Below are positions 8,841 to 16,325 of a stretch of 64,000 nucleotides of DNA, in pieces. Under the pieces are notes generated by a model, which ran no database searches, was not told the DNA's origin, and saw only the letters and a list, made by a program, of their open reading frames with translations. Positions within the stretch are counted from its first letter, which is position 1. Each line of letters begins with the position of its first letter. This DNA comes from Candidatus Flexifilum affinis (GTDB lineage: Bacteria > Chloroflexota > Anaerolineae > Aggregatilineales > Phototrophicaceae): NCBI GenBank assembly GCA_016713325.1, contig JADJPJ010000006.1, positions 472,188 to 536,187 on the forward strand, given 5' to 3'. Made by a program: the position numbers and the translations under genes.

Positions 8841-10115
8841 CTAGTACATCGGCATCGACGCGTCGACGTCCCGCGCCCAGGCAAGTATGCCGCCGTCGAT
8901 ATTGACGAGTTGGGTCGGGTTATACCCCAGTTCGCGCAGGCCGTAGATCACATCGGTGCTGCGAATACCCGACCGGCACAGAAAGAGTACTTCACGGTCG
9001 CGCGGGATCTGGCCGATCACCGTGTCCGCGATCGCTTTACGGCCGGACTGGATGTCATCCACGGCAATCATGATCTGCGGCTTGGGGATAAGCACAGCAT
9101 CCTCCAATGCGGAGATCTCCAGTTCCGGTGGGTTGCGCACGTCGATGATCAATGGCGCATCGCCACGGTCATAACGTGCCTTGAGCTCCAGCGGAGTGAT
9201 CTGTGGCACGGGGATGTCCACCTCGACCACTTCTTCCACCGGGCCGGAGCCGTTGGAATGGACCGCGCCGTTGACCGCGACATGATCGTGCGCGGGCACG
9301 CCGCAGAACTGCTCGTAGTCGATCAGCTCGACCTGTTCCGCGGGGATGCCGCAGACCGGGCAGTTCGGATTCTTGCGCACCTTGATGGTCGTGAAGCTCA
9401 TTTCCAGCGCATCGTACAGCAGCATGCGGCCGATCATCGGATCTCCGATGCCGGTCAGCAGTTTGACGGCTTCCGTGGCCTGCATCGTGCCGATGGTGCC
9501 GGGCAGAACGCCCAGTACGCCCGCTTCGGCGCAGTTTGGCACCAGGCCAGGAGGCGGCGGCTCCGGGAACATGCAGCGATAGCAGGGGCCTTCTTTGGCG
9601 TAGAAGACACTCAACTGCCCTTCAAAGCGCAGGATGCTGCCGTAGACGTTGGGCTTGCCCAGCTTGACACAGGCATCGTTGACCAGGTAGCGCGTCGGGA
9701 AGTTGTCGGTACCGTCAATGACCAGATCGTATGGCGTGATGATCTCAACAGCATTGTCCGAGGTGAGCGGCACGTCGAAGCGCTCAATCACCAGGAAGGG
9801 ATTGATATCCTTCAGGCGACGTTCCGCGCTCTCGGTCTTGGGGATGCCCACAGTGCTCTGTCCGTGGATGATCTGGCGCTGAAGGTTGCTCTCGTCCACG
9901 ACATCGTAGTCGACCAGGCCGATTCGCCCCACCCCGGCGGCCGCGAGATACAACGCCAGCGGGCTGCCCAGGCCGCCCGTGCCGACGATCAGCACACTGG
10001 AAGCCTTCAGGCGCCGCTGCGCATCCATGCCAAACTCCGGCATGATCAGGTGACGCCCGTAACGGCGAATTTCATCGTTCGATAGTGCTCCGAAATCAGA
10101 GATGACCGGTTTCAT
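8841..10115 (-). CDS. moeB: MoeB/ThiF-type E1-like adenylyltransferase with C-terminal rhodanese domain (sulfur-carrier activation)
   Basis: A 424-aa two-domain protein. Residues 1-260 are the E1-like enzyme: nucleotide loop GTGGLG (45-50), DGTDNFPTR (134-142), candidate active cysteine C195, and zinc ligands C178/C181 (CYRC) and C252/C255 (CPVC). After a linker, residues about 300-424 are a rhodanese domain with the loop LCRSGIR and C380 as the persulfide cysteine. Such enzymes adenylate the C-terminal glycine of a ubiquitin-like carrier and convert it to a thiocarboxylate. The operon carries its own carrier (11017-11292) and homocysteine enzymes, so it probably serves homocysteine synthesis rather than molybdopterin. 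No molybdenum-cofactor or thiamine genes are nearby, but dual use cannot be excluded. Confidence 0.9.
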   Translation of the reverse strand: MKPVISDFGALSNDEIRRYGRHLIMPEFGMDAQRRLKASSVLIVGTGGLGSPLALYLAAAGVGRIGLVDYDVVDESNLQRQIIHGQSTVGIPKTESAERRLKDINPFLVIERFDVPLTSDNAVEIITPYDLVIDGTDNFPTRYLVNDACVKLGKPNVYGSILRFEGQLSVFYAKEGPCYRCMFPEPPPPGLVPNCAEAGVLGVLPGTIGTMQATEAVKLLTGIGDPMIGRMLLYDALEMSFTTIKVRKNPNCPVCGIPAEQVELIDYEQFCGVPAHDHVAVNGAVHSNGSGPVEEVVEVDIPVPQITPLELKARYDRGDAPLIIDVRNPPELEISALEDAVLIPKPQIMIAVDDIQSGRKAIADTVIGQIPRDREVLFLCRSGIRSTDVIYGLRELGYNPTQLVNIDGGILAWARDVDASMPMY

Positions 10116-10133
10116 GCTCGTCCTTTGCTCAGT

Positions 10134-10538
10134 CTAACTGGCACGCGCGGAGATGCCGGCAAGCTGCCGCATCAGTTTGTCGAAATCTGCGACTCCGTGA
10201 TTCACGGCATGGGTCTTGCCGTGCGGGTCGATGACGAAGGTCGTTGGCGCGCAGAAAACGCCCCAGCGGTCGGCCGCATCCGGCTGTTCGGTCGCATCCA
10301 CCCGAATCACGGACACCTGTGTCTCCTGCAGCACGCGATTCAGCGCGGGAAGCTGCACGGTCTTGCAGGGGATGCACATCGGCGTCGTGAAATACAGGAT
10401 CACCGGCACACCCGTGGGCGCGTCGGCCAGTAGTGGATCGCTTTGAAGGGGCCGGGCGAGCTGCCTACGCACGTACAGGCGATAAACGACGAAACCGACA
10501 ACGAGCAAAACGAAGGCAATCAGGAGACGTTCGATCAT
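10134..10538 (-). CDS. Membrane-anchored thioredoxin-like protein
   Basis: 134 aa. An N-terminal hydrophobic helix (residues about 5-20) with a basic flank (RRQ) precedes a thioredoxin fold. The active site is CIPC (C55, C58) in a YFTTPMCIPCKT context, and the cis-proline loop is APTT (P98). Charge distribution does not settle on which side of the membrane the domain sits. ATG 10538 lies two bases after the DUF4395 stop, so the pair is tightly coupled. Within this sulfur operon it could reduce a disulfide or persulfide on the carrier-activating enzyme or on DUF4395, but that is inference. Confidence 0.85.
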   Translation of the reverse strand: MIERLLIAFVLLVVGFVVYRLYVRRQLARPLQSDPLLADAPTGVPVILYFTTPMCIPCKTVQLPALNRVLQETQVSVIRVDATEQPDAADRWGVFCAPTTFVIDPHGKTHAVNHGVADFDKLMRQLAGISARAS

Positions 10539-10540
10539 GG

Positions 10541-11008
10541 TCAGTTCGCGCTCAACCTGGCCTGCGTGAAGCCAGGCACGCCCAGCCGGTTGAACTGGTA
10601 GTACATCCAGCATCCGACGCAGAAGTTCAGCCAGAAGTTGAGGTTAGCCAGTGCGATGACGATCCAGACCGGGATCCAGCCCGCACCGCTGCCGCTCAGG
10701 AGCAGCAGAAACGCGACGCCGTTGAAAATTGCCCCGACCAGCATGGAGAAGCGATGCGGTTCCGGGTTGTCGGCGATCACGTTCGGCTTCACAAGACCGT
10801 AGGGCTTGAAGACCAACTGGTAGGCAAGCCGATAGGGCGCATACGGCAGGTCCAGCGCGCCGGCAAGCTGCGCGACGGCGACGATGGCCACCAGCAGCGG
10901 GCTGTCCAGCACGAAAGCCGCAAGCAGCAACAGGATGGTGAGCGCCTGCCCGACCCGCAGTCCAGACTGATCGACTTTGCGAGATGCGATCGATTCCGAC
11001 ATGGTCAT
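10541..11008 (-). CDS. DUF4395 membrane protein with NxCxGC motif
   Basis: About 155 aa with several hydrophobic segments (residues about 20-50 and 90-130) and the DUF4395 hallmark NFCVGCWMYYQ near the C-terminus, holding two cysteines at the membrane interface. DUF4395 has no established biochemical role that I know of. Here it sits between the sulfur-carrier protein and a membrane thioredoxin with gaps of 8 and 2 bases, which points to a thiol-handling role with the thioredoxin. Two in-frame ATG codons (11008 and 11002) are possible starts. Confidence 0.85.
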   Translation of the reverse strand: MTMSESIASRKVDQSGLRVGQALTILLLLAAFVLDSPLLVAIVAVAQLAGALDLPYAPYRLAYQLVFKPYGLVKPNVIADNPEPHRFSMLVGAIFNGVAFLLLLSGSGAGWIPVWIVIALANLNFWLNFCVGCWMYYQFNRLGVPGFTQARLSAN

Positions 11009-11016
11009 CGCACCTT

Positions 11017-11292
11017 CTAGCCCGTACCGCCAGCAATGCTGGGAATGATGCGCAGGCTGTCCGAATCCTCAAGCGTCGTTTCCAGGCCGTCGAGGAAGCG
11101 CACATCTTCGTCGTGCAGATAGACATTGACGAAACTGCGCAACGTTGCACCGTCATACAGGTGCTGTCGCAGTTCGGGATACCGGTTCGTCAGGTCGGAG
11201 AGGACTTCGCCTACTGTGCCACCGCTGACGTTCACCTGCGACTCATTGCCGGTGAAGGGACGCAGCGGCGTCGGGATACGAATGCTGGGCAT
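11017..11292 (-). CDS. CysO/HcyS-like ubiquitin-fold sulfur-carrier protein (MoaD/ThiS family)
   Basis: 91 aa, beta-grasp carrier of the MoaD/ThiS/CysO family. The body resembles CysO (NRYPELRQHLYD, VNVYLHDEDVRFLDGL, LRIIPSIAGG). The C-terminal Gly88-Gly89 is followed by two extra residues, Thr90-Gly91. The Gly-Gly must be freed before adenylation, and a JAMM peptidase is encoded in the same operon. ATG 11292 is preferred because AGGAGA lies ten bases upstream; an alternative TTG at 11316 overlaps the metX stop by four bases. The carrier would be thiocarboxylated by the MoeB-rhodanese and then used by MetY to sulfurate O-acetylhomoserine (inference from the CysO and HcyS systems). Confidence 0.87.
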   Translation of the reverse strand: MPSIRIPTPLRPFTGNESQVNVSGGTVGEVLSDLTNRYPELRQHLYDGATLRSFVNVYLHDEDVRFLDGLETTLEDSDSLRIIPSIAGGTG

Positions 11293-11312
11293 AGGATTAC
11301 TGTCTCCTGAGT

Positions 11313-12494
11313 TCAATCAATCGATACGGTGCTGCTGCGTTTTGTCCACTGCTCGTTGAGGTAGCCGCCGACCACGTTGGTCATCAGGTCCACCTCGACA
11401 AGAAAGGAATCGTGTCCGAAATCGGCGTGTATCAGGTGATACCGGACTTCACGCCCTATAGCTTCCAATGCGGTGACCAGATCCAGCGCCTGCTCCGGCG
11501 TGTAGAGCCAGTCACTCGAGAAACTCACGACCAGGAACCGCGATTTGGTGTCGCGCAGGGCATCGGCCAGGGAAGGCGTCCCCTCGCCGATGTCGAAGTA
11601 ATCGCACGCTTTGGTGACGTAGAGATAGCTGTTGGCATCAAAGCGCTGGACGAACTTGTCTCCCTGGTACTGCAAATAGCTTTCAACCGCATACTCCGGT
11701 TCGACGAACTGGTATGGCAGGGTCTCGTGGTTTTGCAGCCGCCGCCCGAACTTCTGCTCCAGCGAATGCTCGCTCATGTACGTGATGTGGCCGATCATCC
11801 GCGCCACCGCCAGGCCACCGACCGGCGGTTCTTTGCCATAGTAGTCGCCGCCGTTCCAGCGCGGGTCGGAGTAAATGGCCTGCCGTCCGATCTCGTTGAA
11901 AGCAATGTTCTGCGCCGATGAACGCGGCGTGCTGGCCAGAAACAGACAGTGCTCCACAAAATCCGGGTAGTCGACCGCCCATTGCAGCGCCTGCATACCG
12001 CCGAGGCTGCCGCCCGCCACCGCGAACAGCGACTCGACACCCAGATAGCCCATCAGGTGGCGCTGCGCCCGCACCATGTCCTGCACCGTGACCGCCGGGA
12101 AGCGCAGTCCGAAGGGTTTCCCATCGGCCGCCAGCGTCGACGGCCCGGTGCTGCCCTGGCATCCGCCGATCACGTTGGAGCAGATCACGAAGAAGCGGTT
12201 GGTATCGAACATCTTCCCCGGTCCCACCGCTTCATCCCACCATCCCGGCCTCTCCGCCGGCTCCTCTGTGTAGTAGCCCGCCACGTGCGAGTCGCCGGAG
12301 AGAGCATGACAGATCAAAATGACGTTGGAGCGATCGTCGTTGAGCGTCCCGTAGGTCTCGTAGGCCAGGGTGAACCGATCCAGCGTCCTGCCGCTGCGCA
12401 GATGCAGCGGCCTGTTGAAGTGGGCATATTCCCGCTTCACCACACCCACAGAACCGACGAGATTGCGTTGCGATTTCGCTCCGTTGACCGACAT
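11313..12494 (-). CDS. metX: Homoserine O-acetyltransferase
   Basis: 393 aa, alpha/beta-hydrolase-fold acyltransferase of the MetX family. It activates homoserine with an acyl-CoA to give the MetY substrate. Diagnostic sequence: HALSGDSH (63-70), the NVIGGCQGSTGPS loop (107-119), the nucleophile elbow GGSLGGMQ with Ser163, and the late DWLYTPEQ and HADFGHDSF blocks carrying the catalytic Asp and His. Acetyl versus succinyl specificity cannot be decided safely from sequence, but pairing with a MetY-type sulfhydrylase favours acetyl. ATG start at 12494. It is downstream of metY and upstream of the carrier gene. Confidence 0.93.
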   Translation of the reverse strand: MSVNGAKSQRNLVGSVGVVKREYAHFNRPLHLRSGRTLDRFTLAYETYGTLNDDRSNVILICHALSGDSHVAGYYTEEPAERPGWWDEAVGPGKMFDTNRFFVICSNVIGGCQGSTGPSTLAADGKPFGLRFPAVTVQDMVRAQRHLMGYLGVESLFAVAGGSLGGMQALQWAVDYPDFVEHCLFLASTPRSSAQNIAFNEIGRQAIYSDPRWNGGDYYGKEPPVGGLAVARMIGHITYMSEHSLEQKFGRRLQNHETLPYQFVEPEYAVESYLQYQGDKFVQRFDANSYLYVTKACDYFDIGEGTPSLADALRDTKSRFLVVSFSSDWLYTPEQALDLVTALEAIGREVRYHLIHADFGHDSFLVEVDLMTNVVGGYLNEQWTKRSSTVSID

Positions 12495-12636
12495 CCCCCT
12501 GCCGACCTTTCGAGATGGTTATACGCTGGAAGTTGCAGGCGACGGCCCGCACCCCAACATCTTAGCGCAAGGTGGCGGATCTGCACGGGCGAAATCTGCA
12601 TTCCGTCCCCTCTCCGCCACCCGCGCTCAACTGCGC

Positions 12637-13953
12637 TTAGGACACGGACTGAACAGAAACACCCTGCGACACCGTCAGCGCCTGGTCCAGATCCTGGAGG
12701 ATATCGTTGATGTCCTCGATGCCGACGGCCAGACGGATATAATCGTCGGTCACGCCGGTGGACGCCTGTTCTTCCGCGCTGAGCTGGCTGTGGGTCGTAG
12801 ACGCCGGATGGATGGCCAGCGAGCGCGCATCGCCGACATTGGCCAGATGCGAGAACAGCTTCAGGTTGTCGATGAAAGCGCGGCCGGCCGCTTTGCCGCC
12901 CTTGATGCCGAAGCCGATGACCGCACCCGCGCCCTTGGGCATGTACTTCTGCGCACGCTCGTAGCTGGGATGGCTGGGCAGTCCAGGATAGTTGACCCAG
13001 CTCACCGACGGGTTCTCGCTCAGCCATTGGGCGACGGCCAGCGAATTGCTGACATGCTTCTGGATGCGCAGCGACAGCGTCTCCAGACCGATGATGTTCA
13101 GAAAGCTGTTGAACGGCGACTGGCTGCCACCGAAGTCGCGCAGGCCGACGATGCGCGCGCGACCGATAAAGGCCGCCGCACCGAGCACATCGGCAATCAC
13201 CGCGCCATGGTAAGCCTCTTCCGGCTGGACGATACCGCGGTGGCGGCCGCTCGCCTTCCAGTCGAAGGTGCCGCCGTCGATGATCACGCCGCCGATACTC
13301 AGGCCGTGCCCACCGATCCACTTGGTGGTCGAGTGCAGGCTGATGTTGATGCCCCACTTGAACGGCTGGAACAGGTAGGGGGTGCCGAAGGTGTTGTCGA
13401 CCACCACCGGAACCTTGCGCTGCTTGGCGACGGCTACGATCGCCTCAAAATCGGGGATCTCCAGCTTCGGGTTGCCAATCGTCTCCAGGTAGATGAGACG
13501 GGTCTTGTCGTTAATCAACGACTCGATCCGGTTCGGGTCGGCATTCTGGACGAAATGGGTCTTGATGCCCAGGTGGCGGAGGCTCTGAGAGAAGAGCGTA
13601 TAAGTGCCGCCGTACAGCGCCGACGTGGAGATGATCTCGTCGCCGGCGTCGGCCAGTGTCAGGACAGTCAGCGTCTCGGCAAACTGACCGGATGACGTGG
13701 CCAGGGCGCCAATGCCACCCTCAAGGGCCGCAATGCGCTTCTCGAACACGTCGTTGGTCGGGTTCATGATGCGGGTGTAGATGTTGCCGGGCTCTGCCAG
13801 AGCAAACAGAGCAGCAGCATGGTCGGTATCGCGGAACTGATAGGAGGTGGTCTGATAGATCGGCACGGCGCGGGCGTTGGTCGTCGGATCGGGCTGGTAT
13901 CCCGCGTGCAATGCCAGCGTATCGAAACCCTGCTGATGTCCGTTGCTGCTCAT
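12637..13953 (-). CDS. metY: O-acetylhomoserine sulfhydrylase (PLP enzyme)
   Basis: 438 aa, Cys/Met-metabolism PLP family. It replaces the acetyl group of O-acetylhomoserine with sulfur to give homocysteine. The PLP lysine is K211 in SLHSTTKWIGGHG. Other family blocks are NIYTRIMNPTNDVFEKRIAALEGG and YLETIGNPK. The length matches MetY (about 430) rather than cystathionine synthases (about 390). In HcyS-type systems the sulfur donor is the carrier thiocarboxylate instead of free sulfide, and the neighbours suggest that here. ATG 13953 has AAGGAGAG just upstream. Confidence 0.93.
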   Translation of the reverse strand: MSSNGHQQGFDTLALHAGYQPDPTTNARAVPIYQTTSYQFRDTDHAAALFALAEPGNIYTRIMNPTNDVFEKRIAALEGGIGALATSSGQFAETLTVLTLADAGDEIISTSALYGGTYTLFSQSLRHLGIKTHFVQNADPNRIESLINDKTRLIYLETIGNPKLEIPDFEAIVAVAKQRKVPVVVDNTFGTPYLFQPFKWGINISLHSTTKWIGGHGLSIGGVIIDGGTFDWKASGRHRGIVQPEEAYHGAVIADVLGAAAFIGRARIVGLRDFGGSQSPFNSFLNIIGLETLSLRIQKHVSNSLAVAQWLSENPSVSWVNYPGLPSHPSYERAQKYMPKGAGAVIGFGIKGGKAAGRAFIDNLKLFSHLANVGDARSLAIHPASTTHSQLSAEEQASTGVTDDYIRLAVGIEDINDILQDLDQALTVSQGVSVQSVS

Positions 13954-14015
13954 TCACTGCTCTCCTTGAAAAGAGGTTCTGGACCTGGCCAAAACAGAGT
14001 AAGAAATGCGGTGCT

Positions 14016-14441
14016 CTACTCGACTAACAATGTATCGGCGCTGAACGCCTGCCGATCGTCTTGCAGGTGCCACGCCAGCATTTCGCGGGCGCCATTGGCC
14101 ATGACTGAGGTGATCAGGTACGAGAAATTGGGTAGCGCGTGATCCCGGTCGTACAAGGAAGGAATCGCCGGAGAGTCCGGGTGGCTGTGATAGTAGCCTA
14201 CGAGCGTCAGACCACGCTCATCCGCCTCATCCTCCAGTCGCATCCAATCGACCGGCGTCATGGCATAGCGGTGGTAGCGTTCCGAAGGCTCAAAGATATT
14301 CTCGATCGGCATGACACTCTCGATCGAGACCCACTGGTCGCGGCGCGTGCCCAGGAGAAAGCCCCCTGCCTCGTCGGGATGCGCTGCCACAAGCTGCTGG
14401 AATATTTGCTGCTGTAGCGACTTCTTCAGGAGTACGTTCAT
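14016..14441 (-). CDS. JAMM/MPN+ metallopeptidase (Mec/HcyD-like)
   Basis: 141 aa, the minimal JAMM peptidase. The zinc motif is complete: Glu24 in PDEAGGFLLG, then H85-S-H87, seven residues, Ser95, two residues, Asp98 (HSHPDSPAIPSLYD). Relatives are Mec, which releases cysteine from the CysO-Cys adduct in mycobacteria, and HcyD, which processes the HcyS carrier and its homocysteine adduct. Here it would plausibly trim Thr-Gly from the carrier and release homocysteine. ATG 14441 has GGTGGAG nearby, and the open frame upstream of it runs into the attenuator. It is the first structural gene of the operon. Confidence 0.88.
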   Translation of the reverse strand: MNVLLKKSLQQQIFQQLVAAHPDEAGGFLLGTRRDQWVSIESVMPIENIFEPSERYHRYAMTPVDWMRLEDEADERGLTLVGYYHSHPDSPAIPSLYDRDHALPNFSYLITSVMANGAREMLAWHLQDDRQAFSADTLLVE

Positions 14442-14461
14442 GCACACTCCACCCGATTCAC

Positions 14462-14499
14462 AAAATAAAAAGAGCCAGTCCCGCACCGGAACTGGCTCT
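14462..14499 (-). terminator. Intrinsic terminator in the operon leader (candidate attenuator)
   Basis: On the minus strand AGAGCCAGT (14499-14491) pairs with ACTGGCTCT (14479-14471) around an 11-base loop and runs directly into TTTTATTTT. It lies between a 39-codon Cys/Met-rich ORF and the first structural gene, which starts only 21 bases after the T-run. A terminator here makes sense only if it is conditional. A competing fold is possible: GGCT and GACCT (near the end of the small ORF) can pair with AGGTC and the AGCC of the terminator arm. Confidence 0.85.
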
Positions 14500-14522
14500 C
14501 GACCTGCAACTGCTAGGTAGGT

Positions 14523-14642
14523 CTACGTATCAGCCTGCCGCTCCGGGCGTGACGTTTCCGTGGCACAACACATCATGCAGCACATGCCCATGAGGCCGCC
14601 GAAACAGAAAACACCCAAAGCGTTAGAAGGAGTGGTAGACAT
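14523..14642 (-). CDS. Cys/Met-rich 39-aa leader peptide
   Basis: A 39-codon ORF starting MSTTPSNALGVFCFGGLMGM and continuing CCMMCC before a hydrophilic tail. The codon block TGC TGC ATG ATG TGT TGT puts four Cys and two Met in a row, with another Met two codons earlier and another Cys in FCF. It is followed after 23 bases by an intrinsic terminator and then by genes for homocysteine synthesis. That is the structure of an attenuation leader peptide: the ribosome would stall when charged Cys or Met tRNA is scarce and let transcription continue. The promoter places the transcript start at or next to the ATG, so translation would be leaderless. A functional Cys-rich metal-binding miniprotein is the alternative. 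Confidence 0.7.
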   Translation of the reverse strand: MSTTPSNALGVFCFGGLMGMCCMMCCATETSRPERQADT

Positions 14643-14649
14643 GGATCTA

Positions 14650-14678
14650 AACCTAGCATGATTTCGCAAAACGCGCAA
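14650..14678 (-). promoter_or_regulatory. Promoter of the leader peptide/methionine operon
   Basis: On the minus strand TTGCGC (14678-14673), a 17-base spacer ending in TGC, and TAGGTT (14655-14650) form a -35/extended -10 promoter. The predicted start is about 14643, immediately before the ATG of the leader ORF. Confidence 0.6.
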
Positions 14679-14851
14679 GGGATGAGATTCGCGCGCCGCC
14701 CAATCAGTGCGTTGGCCCTGACGCCGGCACAGCAAGTGTATTTCATCTAGTGAAAGCCGTGTCACATGTAATGTCTAATCCCGGAACTTTCAGGTAATTT
14801 AGAGCCTTCAGCAACTTGTAAACGCACAGTTCTACTGAACGGAAAGTTAAT

Positions 14852-16126
14852 ATGTCCACCGCAAAACTCACCTTAAATGAGAAAGAGTATGAATTCCCCG
14901 TATTTGAGGGATCGGAACATGAACCCGCTATCGACTTCACGAAGCTGCGGGCCCAGACCGGAGCCGTCGCCTACGATCCTGGCTACGGCAACACCGGAGC
15001 CTGCACCAGCGCCATCACCTACATCGATGGTGAGCAGGGAATCCTGCGCTACCGCGGGTATCCGATCGGGCAGTTGGCAGAAAAGTCGAGCTTCGTCGAA
15101 GTCTGCTACCTCCTTGTCTATGGGCGGATGCCCAACGCAGAAGAACTGGCGGCGTTCAGCCACAAGCTGACACACCATACTCTGCTGCATGAGGATATGA
15201 AAAAGTTCTTCGAAGGTTTCCCGCCAACCGCGCACCCGATGGCGATTATGTCGGCCATGACGATTTCGCTGTCCGCCTACTACCCCGATCTGCTGGAGGA
15301 CGAGATCGTCGACTTGAACATCATACGCCTGCTGGCGAAGTTCAAGACGATTGCGTCGTTCGCGTACAAGAAGTCCATAGGGCAGCCGTACATCTATCCG
15401 CGCAACGATCTGGGTTATACCGAAGATTTCCTGCACATGATGTTCGCGGTGCCGTCGGAAAAGTATGAGGTGAACCCGGTCGTCGCCAAGGCGCTCGACA
15501 TGATCCTCATCCTGCACGCTGACCACGAACAGAATTGCAGCACTTCAACCGTGCGGATGGTTGGCAGCAGCCAGGCGAACGTGTTCGCATCCGTCGCGGC
15601 GGGGGTTAACGCGCTGTGGGGACCGCTGCACGGCGGTGCGAACCAGGAAGTCATCAACATGCTCCAGGAAATCGCGCGCGATGGCGGCGATGTCAAGAAG
15701 TATGTCGGTTATGCCAAGGACAAGAACTCAAAGTTCCGGTTGATGGGCTTCGGACACCGCGTCTACAAAAACTTCGACCCGCGCGCCAGAATTCTCAGGA
15801 AGGCGACGGATGATGTGCTCGGCGCGCTCAACGTCAGCGACCCTCTCCTGGAGATCGCGCGTGGTTTGGAAGAGGCAGCGCTCAGCGACGAATACTTCAT
15901 CGAGCGCAAGCTGTACCCCAACGTCGACTTCTACAGCGGCATCATCTACCGCGCGATGGGCATCCCGACAGACATGTTCACCGTCATGTTCGCCCTCGGT
16001 CGCCTGCCCGGCTGGATCGCCCAGTGGAAGGAAATGAATGATGATCCTGCCACGCGGATCAATCGCCCGCGTCAGATATACACCGGCGAGACAGCGCGTG
16101 ACTACCCGGCTTTGAGCGAACGCTAG
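14852..16126 (+). CDS. gltA: Citrate synthase
   Basis: 424 aa, condenses oxaloacetate with acetyl-CoA at the entry of the TCA cycle. Catalytic blocks are WGPLHGGANQEV (active histidine), MGFGHRVYKNFDPRA (second histidine and arginine) and LYPNVDFYSGIIYRAMGIPTDMFT (with the catalytic Asp region). The N-terminal beta domain (MSTAKLTLNEKEYEFPVFEG) and the length make it the E. coli GltA-like form. ATG 14852 has GGAAAG at ideal distance. A second, shorter citrate synthase follows 200 bases downstream. Confidence 0.95.
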   Translation: MSTAKLTLNEKEYEFPVFEGSEHEPAIDFTKLRAQTGAVAYDPGYGNTGACTSAITYIDGEQGILRYRGYPIGQLAEKSSFVEVCYLLVYGRMPNAEELAAFSHKLTHHTLLHEDMKKFFEGFPPTAHPMAIMSAMTISLSAYYPDLLEDEIVDLNIIRLLAKFKTIASFAYKKSIGQPYIYPRNDLGYTEDFLHMMFAVPSEKYEVNPVVAKALDMILILHADHEQNCSTSTVRMVGSSQANVFASVAAGVNALWGPLHGGANQEVINMLQEIARDGGDVKKYVGYAKDKNSKFRLMGFGHRVYKNFDPRARILRKATDDVLGALNVSDPLLEIARGLEEAALSDEYFIERKLYPNVDFYSGIIYRAMGIPTDMFTVMFALGRLPGWIAQWKEMNDDPATRINRPRQIYTGETARDYPALSER

Positions 16127-16137
16127 GGCTTCTTGAA

Positions 16138-16168
16138 CGTGGGGGCGAGGCATGACCTCGTCCCCACG
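16138..16168. terminator. GC-rich hairpin between the two citrate synthase genes
   Basis: A 13-bp stem with one G-U pair and a 5-base loop (CGTGGGGGCGAGG with CCTCGTCCCCACG), 12 bases after the gltA stop. There is no T-tract, so it may be a processing or stabilising hairpin instead of a strong terminator. Confidence 0.45.
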
Positions 16169-16325
16169 CCCGTCCATCTCCAACAGATGTCGGACGCGAA
16201 TTTTCCACAGGTGAAGTCCGTGTCGTTTTCTATAGGTCTTCTTACGTCGCTGCGCTTGTTCCGTCATTGACAAACCGCTATACTCTCCCCCACACACGAA
16301 ACCACCCTGTAAGGAGTCCACACTG

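Noticed and set aside
8697..10085. A 462-aa plus-strand open frame
   Set aside because: It is antisense to the MoeB-rhodanese gene and shows typical shadow composition rich in His, Arg, Gln and Asp.
14442..14851. SAM riboswitch or T-box in the leader of the methionine operon
   Set aside because: No SAM-I core or T-box sequence could be found. The leader ORF plus terminator explains the region.
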